DNA from: Candidatus Nesterenkonia stercoripullorum
GTDB lineage: Bacteria > Actinomycetota > Actinomycetes > Actinomycetales > Micrococcaceae
Assembly: GCA_019114115.1 (NCBI GenBank)
Contig: DXGD01000366.1
Coordinates: forward strand, 1-6,875
DNA length: 6,875 nt
Reading direction: 5' to 3'
The notes beneath the pieces are model-generated. The model searched no databases. It had not been told where the DNA came from and worked only from the letters and a program-made list of their open reading frames with translations. Below, piece by piece: positions 1-5,094 of this stretch. Numbering within the stretch: position 1 is the stretch's first letter; every line of letters begins with the position of its first letter. The translations under genes and the position numbers were made by a program.

Positions 1-641
1 CCCAGGAGCTGGCCTCGCGTCTGCAGGGCGTCCTGGCCATGATCGCGGGCCTGTGCGCTGAGCACGAAGAGGAATGGGGCGCGATCGACGCCATCGCCGG
101 AGACGGCGACCACGGTCAGGGCATGGTCCTGGGCTCCAAAGGCGCAGAAGAGGCCGGCGCCAAGGCCCTCGAGCGCGGAGCCGGCGCCCGGACCATCCTG
201 GTTCACGCCGGCACGGCATGGGCGGAATCAGCCGGTGGCACATCCGGCGCTCTGTGGGGCGCCGCCCTCACCGCCGCCGGCGGTGCGCTCAGCGATGATT
301 CGGCAGCTGATGCTGCGGCCGTCGTCGCTGCGCTGACCTCGGCCGTAGGGGCAGTCCGCCGACTGGGTGGTGCGCAGCCCGGTGACAAGACCATGATCGA
401 CGCCGCGGTGCCCTTCGCCGAGACGCTGGAGCGCGATTTCGAGCGTTCCGCAGCGCTTGGTGAATCCGTTGCCTCCGCTGCCGCGGCGGCTACCGAGGCG
501 GCAGCGCAGACAGCAGAGCTCACGGCCCGGCTCGGACGCTCGCGCGTCCTCGGAGAGCGCTCGCTGGGCACCCCGGACCCAGGCGCTGTGTCCTTCTCCC
601 AGCTCATGACGGCACTTGCCGAGCGGCTGGAGGGCAAGTGA
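1..641 (+). CDS. Dihydroxyacetone/erythrulose kinase, C-terminal DhaL (ATP-binding) domain; 5' end outside window
   Basis: The reading frame is open from base 3, so this is the C-terminal ~212 residues of a longer protein. The DhaL nucleotide-binding domain of the dihydroxyacetone kinase family is clear. The Mg-ATP triad has the D-x4-D-x-D spacing (Asp codons at 87, 102 and 108, within IAGDGDHG). A GGTSGALWG glycine/serine motif follows, then LGGAQPGDKTMIDA, and finally a GRSRVLGERSLG...DPGA end motif. Nothing looks broken. In single-chain kinases an N-terminal DhaK domain binds the ketose covalently; it would lie upstream and cannot be seen. The stop overlaps the start of an EryH/LerI-like isomerase, so I infer a ketotetrose kinase (L-erythrulose 1-kinase or D-erythrulose 4-kinase type). 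Plain dihydroxyacetone kinase, or a separate DhaL subunit of a PTS-type enzyme, cannot be excluded. The Met at 39 is internal to the domain and is not the start. Confidence 0.9.
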   Translation, partial: QELASRLQGVLAMIAGLCAEHEEEWGAIDAIAGDGDHGQGMVLGSKGAEEAGAKALERGAGARTILVHAGTAWAESAGGTSGALWGAALTAAGGALSDDSAADAAAVVAALTSAVGAVRRLGGAQPGDKTMIDAAVPFAETLERDFERSAALGESVASAAAAATEAAAQTAELTARLGRSRVLGERSLGTPDPGAVSFSQLMTALAERLEGK

Positions 642-1444
642 GCGTTGGGGCCAGCACGGTTCAGGGCAGGACGCGCTGGATCGGCACCAGCTGGAAGATG
701 AACAAGACGCTGGCCGAGGCCCGCGACTACGCCTCCGGACTGGCCGCCGCCCTTCGTGCGGAGCCCGGCCTCGCCGCGGGTCTCCAGCCGTTCATCATCC
801 CGCCGCACACGGCTATCGCTGCGACCTCGCGCGTCCTGGCCGGGCCGCAGGGGGAGGACGACGCCGGCGTCGTCCTCGGCGCCCAGAACGCCCACTGGGA
901 GGAGTCAGGAGCCTGGACCGGGGAGGTCTCCGTCCCCCAGGTCCGCGACGCCGGAGCTCAGCTGGTGGAAATCGGTCATTCCGAGCGTCGAGAGCATTTC
1001 GGCGAGACAGTGGAGACCACGCGCTGGAAGGTGCAGGCCGCGCGCCGGCATGGCCTGCGTGCGCTGCTGTGCATCGGGGAGCCGGGCTCAGTCCGCGACG
1101 CCGGAGAGTCAGCCGCCTACATCCTCGACCAGGCTCGCGGCGCGCTCCAAGGGCTGTCCCAGGAAGATCTCGACGGCGTCCTGATCGCCTATGAGCCGAT
1201 CTGGGCCATCGGGGAGAACGGTCGCCCAGCGACCGTCGAGGAGCTTCGCAAGCCGTTCCGCGCCCTGGAGGCCGAGTTCGGCGAGACCGTCGAGGGGATT
1301 CTCTACGGGGGCTCCGTGAACCTCGACAATGCCGCTGAGCTGCTGGGCATCGACGGCGTGGACGGGCTCTTCGTCGGGCGCACCGCCTGGCAGCTGGAGG
1401 GCTACCTGCAGCTGCTGCGCATCGCGGGCCGCCAAGGGGCCTGA
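638..1444 (+). CDS. Triose-phosphate isomerase family, EryH/LerI-like; probable L-erythrulose-1-phosphate isomerase
   Basis: A 268-residue TIM-barrel isomerase with a complete catalytic set: Lys20 in GTSWKMN (16-22), electrophile His114 in IGHSERR (112-118), and base Glu186 in AYEPIWAIG (184-192). YGGSVN (223-228) is the phosphate loop. It departs from housekeeping TpiA in three places. The usual Asn of GNWKMN is Ser18. Loop 6 continues as ENGRPAT instead of TGKTAT. The last phosphate-binding loop reads LFVGRTAW (244-251) instead of LVGGASL. From memory these are signatures of the tetrulose-phosphate isomerases of erythritol and threitol pathways (EryH, LerI). The GTG start overlaps the kinase stop (GTGA, 638-641), with GGAGGG at 629-634, so translation is probably coupled. 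A product of L-erythrulose 1-phosphate <-> D-erythrulose 4-phosphate is inferred. Residual or true DHAP/glyceraldehyde-3-phosphate activity is the alternative, and would suit the DHAP-forming neighbour. Confidence 0.88.
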   Translation: MSVGASTVQGRTRWIGTSWKMNKTLAEARDYASGLAAALRAEPGLAAGLQPFIIPPHTAIAATSRVLAGPQGEDDAGVVLGAQNAHWEESGAWTGEVSVPQVRDAGAQLVEIGHSERREHFGETVETTRWKVQAARRHGLRALLCIGEPGSVRDAGESAAYILDQARGALQGLSQEDLDGVLIAYEPIWAIGENGRPATVEELRKPFRALEAEFGETVEGILYGGSVNLDNAAELLGIDGVDGLFVGRTAWQLEGYLQLLRIAGRQGA

Positions 1445-1474
1445 GGGCGCCCGAGAGCCGCAGCTGCGCGCTGT

Positions 1475-1513
1475 TCCTGCCTGGTGCTCCTGCCTGCTTC
1501 TCCTGCCTGGGAG
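1475..1513. repeat. Three tandem copies of a 13-bp repeat in the convergent gap
   Basis: TCCTGCCTG recurs at 1475, 1488 and 1501, exactly 13 bases apart. The following 4 bases differ (GTGC, CTTC, GGAG). The array fills most of the 71-base gap between the isomerase stop and the convergent regulator stop, and ends 2 bases before the latter. The gap also holds the palindromes GGGCGCCC (1445-1452) and CGCAGCTGCG (1459-1468). No hairpin followed by a T-tract is visible on either strand, so no intrinsic terminator can be called. Confidence 0.75.
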
Positions 1514-1515
1514 GG

Positions 1516-2292
1516 TCAGCGCGCAGCGGGCTCTTCAGGTGATTTCCTGAGCACCTCATTATCCGCTGTGGCCCGTCGGGTGACTGCCTGGAGATGCTCC
1601 CGCACGGCGTGGACGACGTCGTGAGTGCCGCCGGTTTCGAAGGCCGTGAGAATGCGGCCATGCTCTTCCAGCGCCTCTTCCATGTCCAGGACGCCTCGGT
1701 TGGCGGTCTGCCGCAGGCGCTGCACGTGGGACCCCAGCGATTCGCAGGTCCGCAGCAGAAAGCGATTCCCGCTGGCGCGGAAGAATGCCAGGTGGAAACC
1801 CCAGTCGGCCTCGAAGTATGCGCGGAGATCCGCGAATCCATGGGGCTCCGTCCCGTGCTGACGCAGCTCCTGCACCGTTTCGGCAGCCAGCCGGTGCTCG
1901 GCATGGGCCCGGCGCAGATCCGGTAGGAGGGTGGCTGCGCTGGGGGCTGCCCGCTCGGCGGCGGCCAGCTCCAGCACCATCCGCATGTCGAAGAGCTCCT
2001 CGAGTTCACTCTGCGACATCAGCGGCGCGACGCGATAGCCCTTCAGCGCGACCCGCGAGACCAGCCCTGTGTGCTCCAGCTGGGCCAGTGCTTCACGGAT
2101 GGGCGTGGGGGAGACTTCGAGCTCGCGAGCCAGCGCATCAATGCTGAGCGAGCCTCCTGCCGGGGCGGAGCCATCCAGGATCTTCTCCAGCAGCATGTCG
2201 TGGACGTTGTCTCGCAGGGCACGGCGAGCGACGGCGCGGCCCGATGCTCCTGATTGGGGTGGGAGGCCGCGGTGGTCTGCTGGAGAGGTCAT
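1516..2292 (-). CDS. GntR-family transcriptional regulator, FadR/FCD subfamily
   Basis: A 258-residue regulator. An N-terminal winged helix-turn-helix spans about residues 27-90, with the GntR signature LARELEVSPTPIREALAQLE at 55-74 and the wing GLVSRVALKGYRV at 76-88. The all-helical FCD effector domain runs from about 98 to 238. It shows the family's usual metal/ligand set: Asp163 and His167 in DWGFH, His211 in EEHGRI, and His233 in REHLQ. FCD proteins are typically dimeric local regulators whose DNA binding is released by a small carboxylate or sugar acid. It is transcribed divergently from the pdxA2-tct operon and convergently with the kinase/isomerase pair. A perfect palindrome lies between it and pdxA2, which makes it the likely regulator of both itself and that operon. 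The ATG at 2292 has only a weak purine stretch upstream. The first ~25 residues are poorly conserved in type, so the exact start is less certain. Confidence 0.93.
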   Translation of the reverse strand: MTSPADHRGLPPQSGASGRAVARRALRDNVHDMLLEKILDGSAPAGGSLSIDALARELEVSPTPIREALAQLEHTGLVSRVALKGYRVAPLMSQSELEELFDMRMVLELAAAERAAPSAATLLPDLRRAHAEHRLAAETVQELRQHGTEPHGFADLRAYFEADWGFHLAFFRASGNRFLLRTCESLGSHVQRLRQTANRGVLDMEEALEEHGRILTAFETGGTHDVVHAVREHLQAVTRRATADNEVLRKSPEEPAAR

Positions 2293-2351
2293 CGCATCTC
2301 GTTTCGCTCGGAATTCTGCAGTTCTAGTGAATCACCAGGAGCCGCTTGCGT

Positions 2352-2365
2352 GCATCATGTGATGC
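2352..2365. promoter_or_regulatory. Inverted repeat GCATCA-TG-TGATGC in the divergent control region
   Basis: Two perfect 6-base arms are separated by 2 bases. The centre lies 26 bases from the centre of the 16-bp palindrome to its right, on the regulator-proximal side. It could be a second protein-binding site, for the same or another factor, but its sequence does not match the larger palindrome. Confidence 0.4.
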
Positions 2366-2376
2366 GGTACACGAAA

Positions 2377-2392
2377 ATATCCTATAGGATAT
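2377..2392. promoter_or_regulatory. Perfect 16-bp palindrome ATATCCTATAGGATAT, likely operator of the FCD regulator
   Basis: The sequence equals its own reverse complement over 16 bases and sits in the only clearly A+T-rich patch of the 215-base divergent spacer. A compact symmetric site of this size next to the regulator gene is typical of GntR/FCD dimer operators. It lies about 85 bases from the regulator start and about 115-120 bases from the pdxA2 start. The TAGGAT half (2385-2390) also resembles a -10 element, so bound protein could block RNA polymerase directly. I saw no second copy elsewhere in the window. Assignment to this regulator is inference from position and symmetry. Confidence 0.75.
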
Positions 2393-2406
2393 GGGTCACG
2401 TCTCTC

Positions 2407-2434
2407 TTGAGGCGTAGATCACAAAGCATATGAC
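2407..2434 (+). promoter_or_regulatory. Candidate sigma70-type promoter for the pdxA2-tct operon
   Basis: TTGAGG (2407-2412) and TATGAC (2429-2434) each match 4 of 6 consensus bases and are separated by 16 bases. This would start a transcript near 2441 with a leader of about 65 bases. The 16-bp palindrome ends 14 bases before the -35 box. This is only a pattern match; TAGGAT within the palindrome is a competing -10 candidate. Confidence 0.3.
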
Positions 2435-2496
2435 GCAGCATGAGTGGGGCCCTGGCCGGCGATGGACGCGCCGGGGCGTTCATCGCCGCATTCACC

Positions 2497-2504
2497 AGAG
2501 AAAG
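2497..2504 (+). promoter_or_regulatory. Ribosome binding site deciding the pdxA2 start
   Basis: The purine run AGAGAAAG lies 9 bases before the ATG at 2514 and 3 bases before the in-frame ATG at 2508. It rules out the longer reading from the ATG at 2430, which has no such site and would add an arginine-rich extension not expected in the family. The spacing favours 2514, but both ATGs are only two codons apart. Confidence 0.5.
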
Positions 2505-2507
2505 TTG

Positions 2508-3515
2508 ATGCCCATGGCCGCATTGGAAAACCTGCCGAAGATCGCCGTCGTTCTGGGAGACCCTGCGGGGATCGGACCGGAATTGGGTGCTCGCCTGCTC
2601 GCGGAGCCGGAGAACCTGAACAAGGCCGTCGTCTACGTCCTGGCGGACCGCAGCGAAGTCGAAGAGGCTGCCTCCTCTGCGGGCGTGAGTGTGCCGCTCA
2701 GCGATGAGCCGCAGGCTGGCCATGCGGTCCTGCGCAGCGATGATTCAGCGCCTGCGCAGCGCGTGGCCGTTGGCGAGGTCAGTGAGGCTGCCGGAGCGCG
2801 CGTCATGCACCAGCTCCGCCGTGCGCTGGCCATGGCCCGGGCCGGGGAGATCGACGGCATCGTCTTCACCCCGCTGAACAAGACCAGCCTGCACATGGCC
2901 GGGATGCACGAGGAGGACGAGCTGCGCTGGTTCGCCAAGGAGCTCGACTTCTCCGGCACCACCTCAGAGCTCAACATCCTGGACAAGCTGTGGACGGCGC
3001 GGGTCACCTCCCACGTGTCCATCAGCAATGTCGCCTCCGGCGTGACTGCGGACAACGTCGACAAGGCCATTCAACTGCTGCACGACGTCCTCCACGACTC
3101 CGGCATCGACGAGCCCCGGATCGGCGTCGCTGCGCTGAACCCCCATGCAGGCGAGAACGGCCTGTTCGGCCGCGAGGAGATCGACGAGATCAAGCCCGGT
3201 ATCGAGCGCGCTCAGCAGCGCGGGATCGACGCGTTGGGCCCCTTCCCCTCGGACACGATCTTCCTGGCGCGTGACCGTTTCGACGGCATCGTCACCCAGT
3301 ACCACGACCAGGGGCAGGTCGCGATGAAGCTGCTCGGTTTCGACGGCGGCGTGACAGTGCAGGGCGGTCTGCCCGTGCTGATCGCCACACCGGCACACGG
3401 CACGGCCTTCGACCTCGTCGGCACGGGCAAAGCGAGCCTGACCTCCACACAGAACGCCTACGATATCGCCGTCGCCGTCGCCACGCGTCGGATCAACGAG
3501 CCCTCCGCGGCGTGA
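2508..3515 (+). CDS. pdxA2: PdxA2-type 4-phospho-tetronate dehydrogenase (4-hydroxythreonate-4-phosphate dehydrogenase family)
   Basis: A 335-residue protein of the PdxA family, an NAD-dependent oxidative decarboxylase (length counted from 2508; 333 from the better-spaced ATG at 2514). GDPAGIGPE is at 17-25, TPLNK at 121-125, and three metal-binding histidines appear at His169 (TSHV), His213 (NPHAGE) and His266 (QYHDQGQ). The C-terminal half reads KLLGFDGGVTVQGGLP and TPAHGTAFDL, the catabolic PdxA2 style rather than the vitamin B6 enzyme. Compared with E. coli PdxA as I recall it, Lys274 is kept, but pocket residues Asn283 and Arg292 are Thr and Ile, and the GHTE motif is EEDE (135-138). PdxA2 enzymes oxidise and decarboxylate D-threonate or D-erythronate 4-phosphate to dihydroxyacetone phosphate, which suits the adjacent transporter and isomerase. 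It heads the operon with tctCBA, 63 bases upstream of tctC. The exact substrate is inferred. Confidence 0.9.
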   Translation: MPMAALENLPKIAVVLGDPAGIGPELGARLLAEPENLNKAVVYVLADRSEVEEAASSAGVSVPLSDEPQAGHAVLRSDDSAPAQRVAVGEVSEAAGARVMHQLRRALAMARAGEIDGIVFTPLNKTSLHMAGMHEEDELRWFAKELDFSGTTSELNILDKLWTARVTSHVSISNVASGVTADNVDKAIQLLHDVLHDSGIDEPRIGVAALNPHAGENGLFGREEIDEIKPGIERAQQRGIDALGPFPSDTIFLARDRFDGIVTQYHDQGQVAMKLLGFDGGVTVQGGLPVLIATPAHGTAFDLVGTGKASLTSTQNAYDIAVAVATRRINEPSAA

Positions 3516-3563
3516 GTCTCGGGCTGCGCCGCGCCCCTGAGGCCGACTGCAGCGATATCGGAC

Positions 3564-3578
3564 GGGAAAGGTATTTCC
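3564..3578 (+). promoter_or_regulatory. tctC ribosome binding site inside a small hairpin
   Basis: GGGAAAGG (3564-3571) is a good Shine-Dalgarno, 7 bases before the ATG at 3579. GGAAA (3565-3569) and TTTCC (3574-3578) can pair around a GGTA loop. The binding site would then be partly folded, with the stem ending at the start codon. The stem is only 5 bp, so any effect on translation is speculative. Confidence 0.5.
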
Positions 3579-4556
3579 ATGAAACGCACTGTCACCCTGC
3601 TCGCCGCCGGTGCGGCGTCGGCTGGCCTTGTGCTGAGCGGCTGCTCCGGCAGCTCTGAAGCTGCCGAGGAGGAGGACTATTCCGCCTCAGGCACTATCCG
3701 CGTGGTCGTGTCCATGGCCGCCGGAGGCGGCAGCGACCGGGCGACGCGGGCGATGTCCGAGGCGATGAACGAAGGCGCCGAGGGCTACAACACCGTGGTG
3801 GAGAACCGCGAGGGCGGTGGCGGTGCGGTGGGCTGGTCCTATATCCATAGCCTTGCCGGAGAACCGCAGCACCTGGTCAAGGCGGAGACCGCCATCCACA
3901 CCCTGCCGCTGCAAGACGGCGTCGACGTGGACTGGACGTACAAGGACTTCACCCCGATCGGCATGTTCGCCGAGGACTCGCGCATGCTGGTGGCCGCAGG
4001 CGACTCCGAGTACGACACCTGCGCCGATGTCATCGAAGCGAGCAAGACCGAAGACATCTTCTCCGGCGTCAGCGGGACCTACGGTGCCGATGGGATGGTC
4101 CTGCACCATATGGACAGCGCCGGCCTGGAGTCCAACACGGTGCCCTATGGTTCCTCCGGAGAGGTCACGACGGGCCTGCTGGGCGGCCAGATCGACATCG
4201 CGCCCGCCAGCGCGGCCTCGGTCGAGCAGTACATCGAGGCCGGGGAGATGAAGGGCCTGTGCACCTTCGGCACGGAACGCTACAGCGACAACGAGACCCT
4301 CGCCGATATCGAGACCGCCGAGGAGCAGGGCATCGACGGCACCGTCATCCTCTGGCGCGGATTCCTCGCCCCACCGGACATCTCCGAATCCGCGCGGGAT
4401 TTCTGGGTGGATGAGATGAAGCGCGCGGTGGAGACCGACACCTACGACGAGTACATCGAGAGCGACCTGCTGGTCGAGAAGCAGCTCTACGGCGATGAGT
4501 TCGAGGAGTATCTCGATGACTACGACGCGGAGATCCAGGAGTACTTCGGTGACTAG
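3579..4556 (+). CDS. tctC: TctC-family solute-binding lipoprotein of a TTT transporter
   Basis: A 325-residue extracytoplasmic binding protein. A lipoprotein signal peptide has lysine/arginine at 2-3, a hydrophobic stretch to 18, and the lipobox LSGC at 19-22, so Cys22 would be lipidated and anchor the protein outside the membrane. The Bug/TctC fold follows: AAGGGSDRATRAM (47-59), NREGGGGAVGW (76-86), DFTPIG (123-128), YGSSGEVTTGLLGG (190-203) and RGFLAPP (260-266). Family members bind carboxylates such as citrate, other dicarboxylates or sugar acids and pass them to TctAB. The pdxA2 neighbour suggests a tetronate here. Cys148 and Cys228 are the only other cysteines and could form a disulfide. 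The last 42 residues are strikingly acidic (17 Asp/Glu, one Lys), which may reflect a salty habitat. The stop lies inside the start of tctB. Confidence 0.95.
   Translation: MKRTVTLLAAGAASAGLVLSGCSGSSEAAEEEDYSASGTIRVVVSMAAGGGSDRATRAMSEAMNEGAEGYNTVVENREGGGGAVGWSYIHSLAGEPQHLVKAETAIHTLPLQDGVDVDWTYKDFTPIGMFAEDSRMLVAAGDSEYDTCADVIEASKTEDIFSGVSGTYGADGMVLHHMDSAGLESNTVPYGSSGEVTTGLLGGQIDIAPASAASVEQYIEAGEMKGLCTFGTERYSDNETLADIETAEEQGIDGTVILWRGFLAPPDISESARDFWVDEMKRAVETDTYDEYIESDLLVEKQLYGDEFEEYLDDYDAEIQEYFGD
4537..4541 (+). promoter_or_regulatory. Ribosome binding site deciding the tctB GTG start
   Basis: AGGAG lies 7 bases before the GTG at 4549, inside the end of tctC. It supports starting tctB at 4549 rather than at the in-frame ATG at 4495, which would overlap tctC by 62 bases and add a Ser/Arg-rich stretch read from tctC sequence. 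Confidence 0.75.
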
Positions 4557-5094
4557 AACAATCGACGAACGCACCCGTCCCGCCGAGACAGCCGGCCGGA
4601 GCCGGCGGCGCTCCGGCGTGCTCATCGCCTATGCGGTGCTGACCCTGCTCGGCTTCGGATTCTTCCTCGGGTCCCTGCAGTACGAGATGTACTCCGCAGA
4701 CGGCCAGGTGGGTCCCGCCTATCTTCCGCGGTACGCTTCCATCCTGCTCGTCGTGCTGGGGCTTCTGCTGGTGATGCAGGAGCTGCGCGGCCGGTCGCGC
4801 CTGGCCGGTGACTCGGGCGTAGAGGATGAAGCCGCGCCCCTGAGCCGCCGCACGGTCATCAAACTCCTCGTGGTGTTCGGGCTGATCACCATCGCGTTGC
4901 TGCTGGTACCTGTGCTCGGGCTCATCCTGTCGCTGCTCCTGCTGATCCCGGCGCTGAGCATAGGGGTCGAGCGGATGCCCGTGGTGACCTCGCTGCTGGT
5001 CACAGTCGGTGCGGCCGTGCTGGCATACATCCTGTTCATCGTGGTGCTGCAGGTGCCGCTTCCGATGGGCGTCTTCGAGGGAGCCTTCGAATGA
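4549..5094 (+). CDS. tctB: TctB-family small membrane subunit of the TTT transporter
   Basis: A 181-residue membrane protein with an Arg-rich cytoplasmic N terminus (to about 22). Hydrophobic segments lie near 23-43, 60-77, 103-121, 121-140 and 145-168; the third and fourth run together and may be one re-entrant pair. The loop GPAYLPRYASILLVVLGL (55-72) is the recognisable TctB signature, which in this family precedes the second helix. An acidic loop (88-95) separates the two halves. TctB is poorly conserved in sequence but always pairs with TctA in TTT systems to support uptake driven by an ion gradient. The GTG start lies inside the tctC stop (8-base overlap) and the TGA stop overlaps the tctA ATG (ATGA, 5091-5094). 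All three subunits are therefore probably made in a coupled way. Confidence 0.88.
   Translation: MTRTIDERTRPAETAGRSRRRSGVLIAYAVLTLLGFGFFLGSLQYEMYSADGQVGPAYLPRYASILLVVLGLLLVMQELRGRSRLAGDSGVEDEAAPLSRRTVIKLLVVFGLITIALLLVPVLGLILSLLLLIPALSIGVERMPVVTSLLVTVGAAVLAYILFIVVLQVPLPMGVFEGAFE

Noticed and set aside
1437..1468. Terminator after the isomerase (GGGC/GCCC and the CAGCTG-centred palindrome)
   Set aside because: Short stems or no loop, and no T-rich run follows on either strand.
813..2009. Long open frame on the - strand (398 codons) across the isomerase and regulator
   Set aside because: It is antisense to the well-supported isomerase and out of frame with the regulator. Its Arg/Pro/Ser-rich composition is typical of shadow frames in G+C-rich DNA.
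2358..2373. Crp/GlxR-type site TGTGA-N6-ACACG
   Set aside because: The right half matches only 3 of 5 consensus bases; kept only as a remark under the second inverted repeat.
2430..2507. Upstream ATG extending pdxA2 by 26 codons
   Set aside because: No ribosome binding site, an arginine-rich extension unlike the family, and overlap with the candidate -10 element. The ATGs at 2508/2514 fit better.
3520..3538. GGGC...GCCC stem between pdxA2 and tctC as a terminator
   Set aside because: Only 4 bp with an 8-base loop and no T-tract; the genes look co-transcribed.
4495..4548. Upstream ATG extending tctB into tctC
   Set aside because: The extra residues are a Ser/Arg-rich shadow of tctC. The GTG at 4549 has AGGAG at ideal spacing.
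3687..4625. Long open frame on the - strand (312 codons) opposite tctC
   Set aside because: It lies entirely antisense to tctC, whose motifs and signal peptide are clear. It has no recognisable domain.
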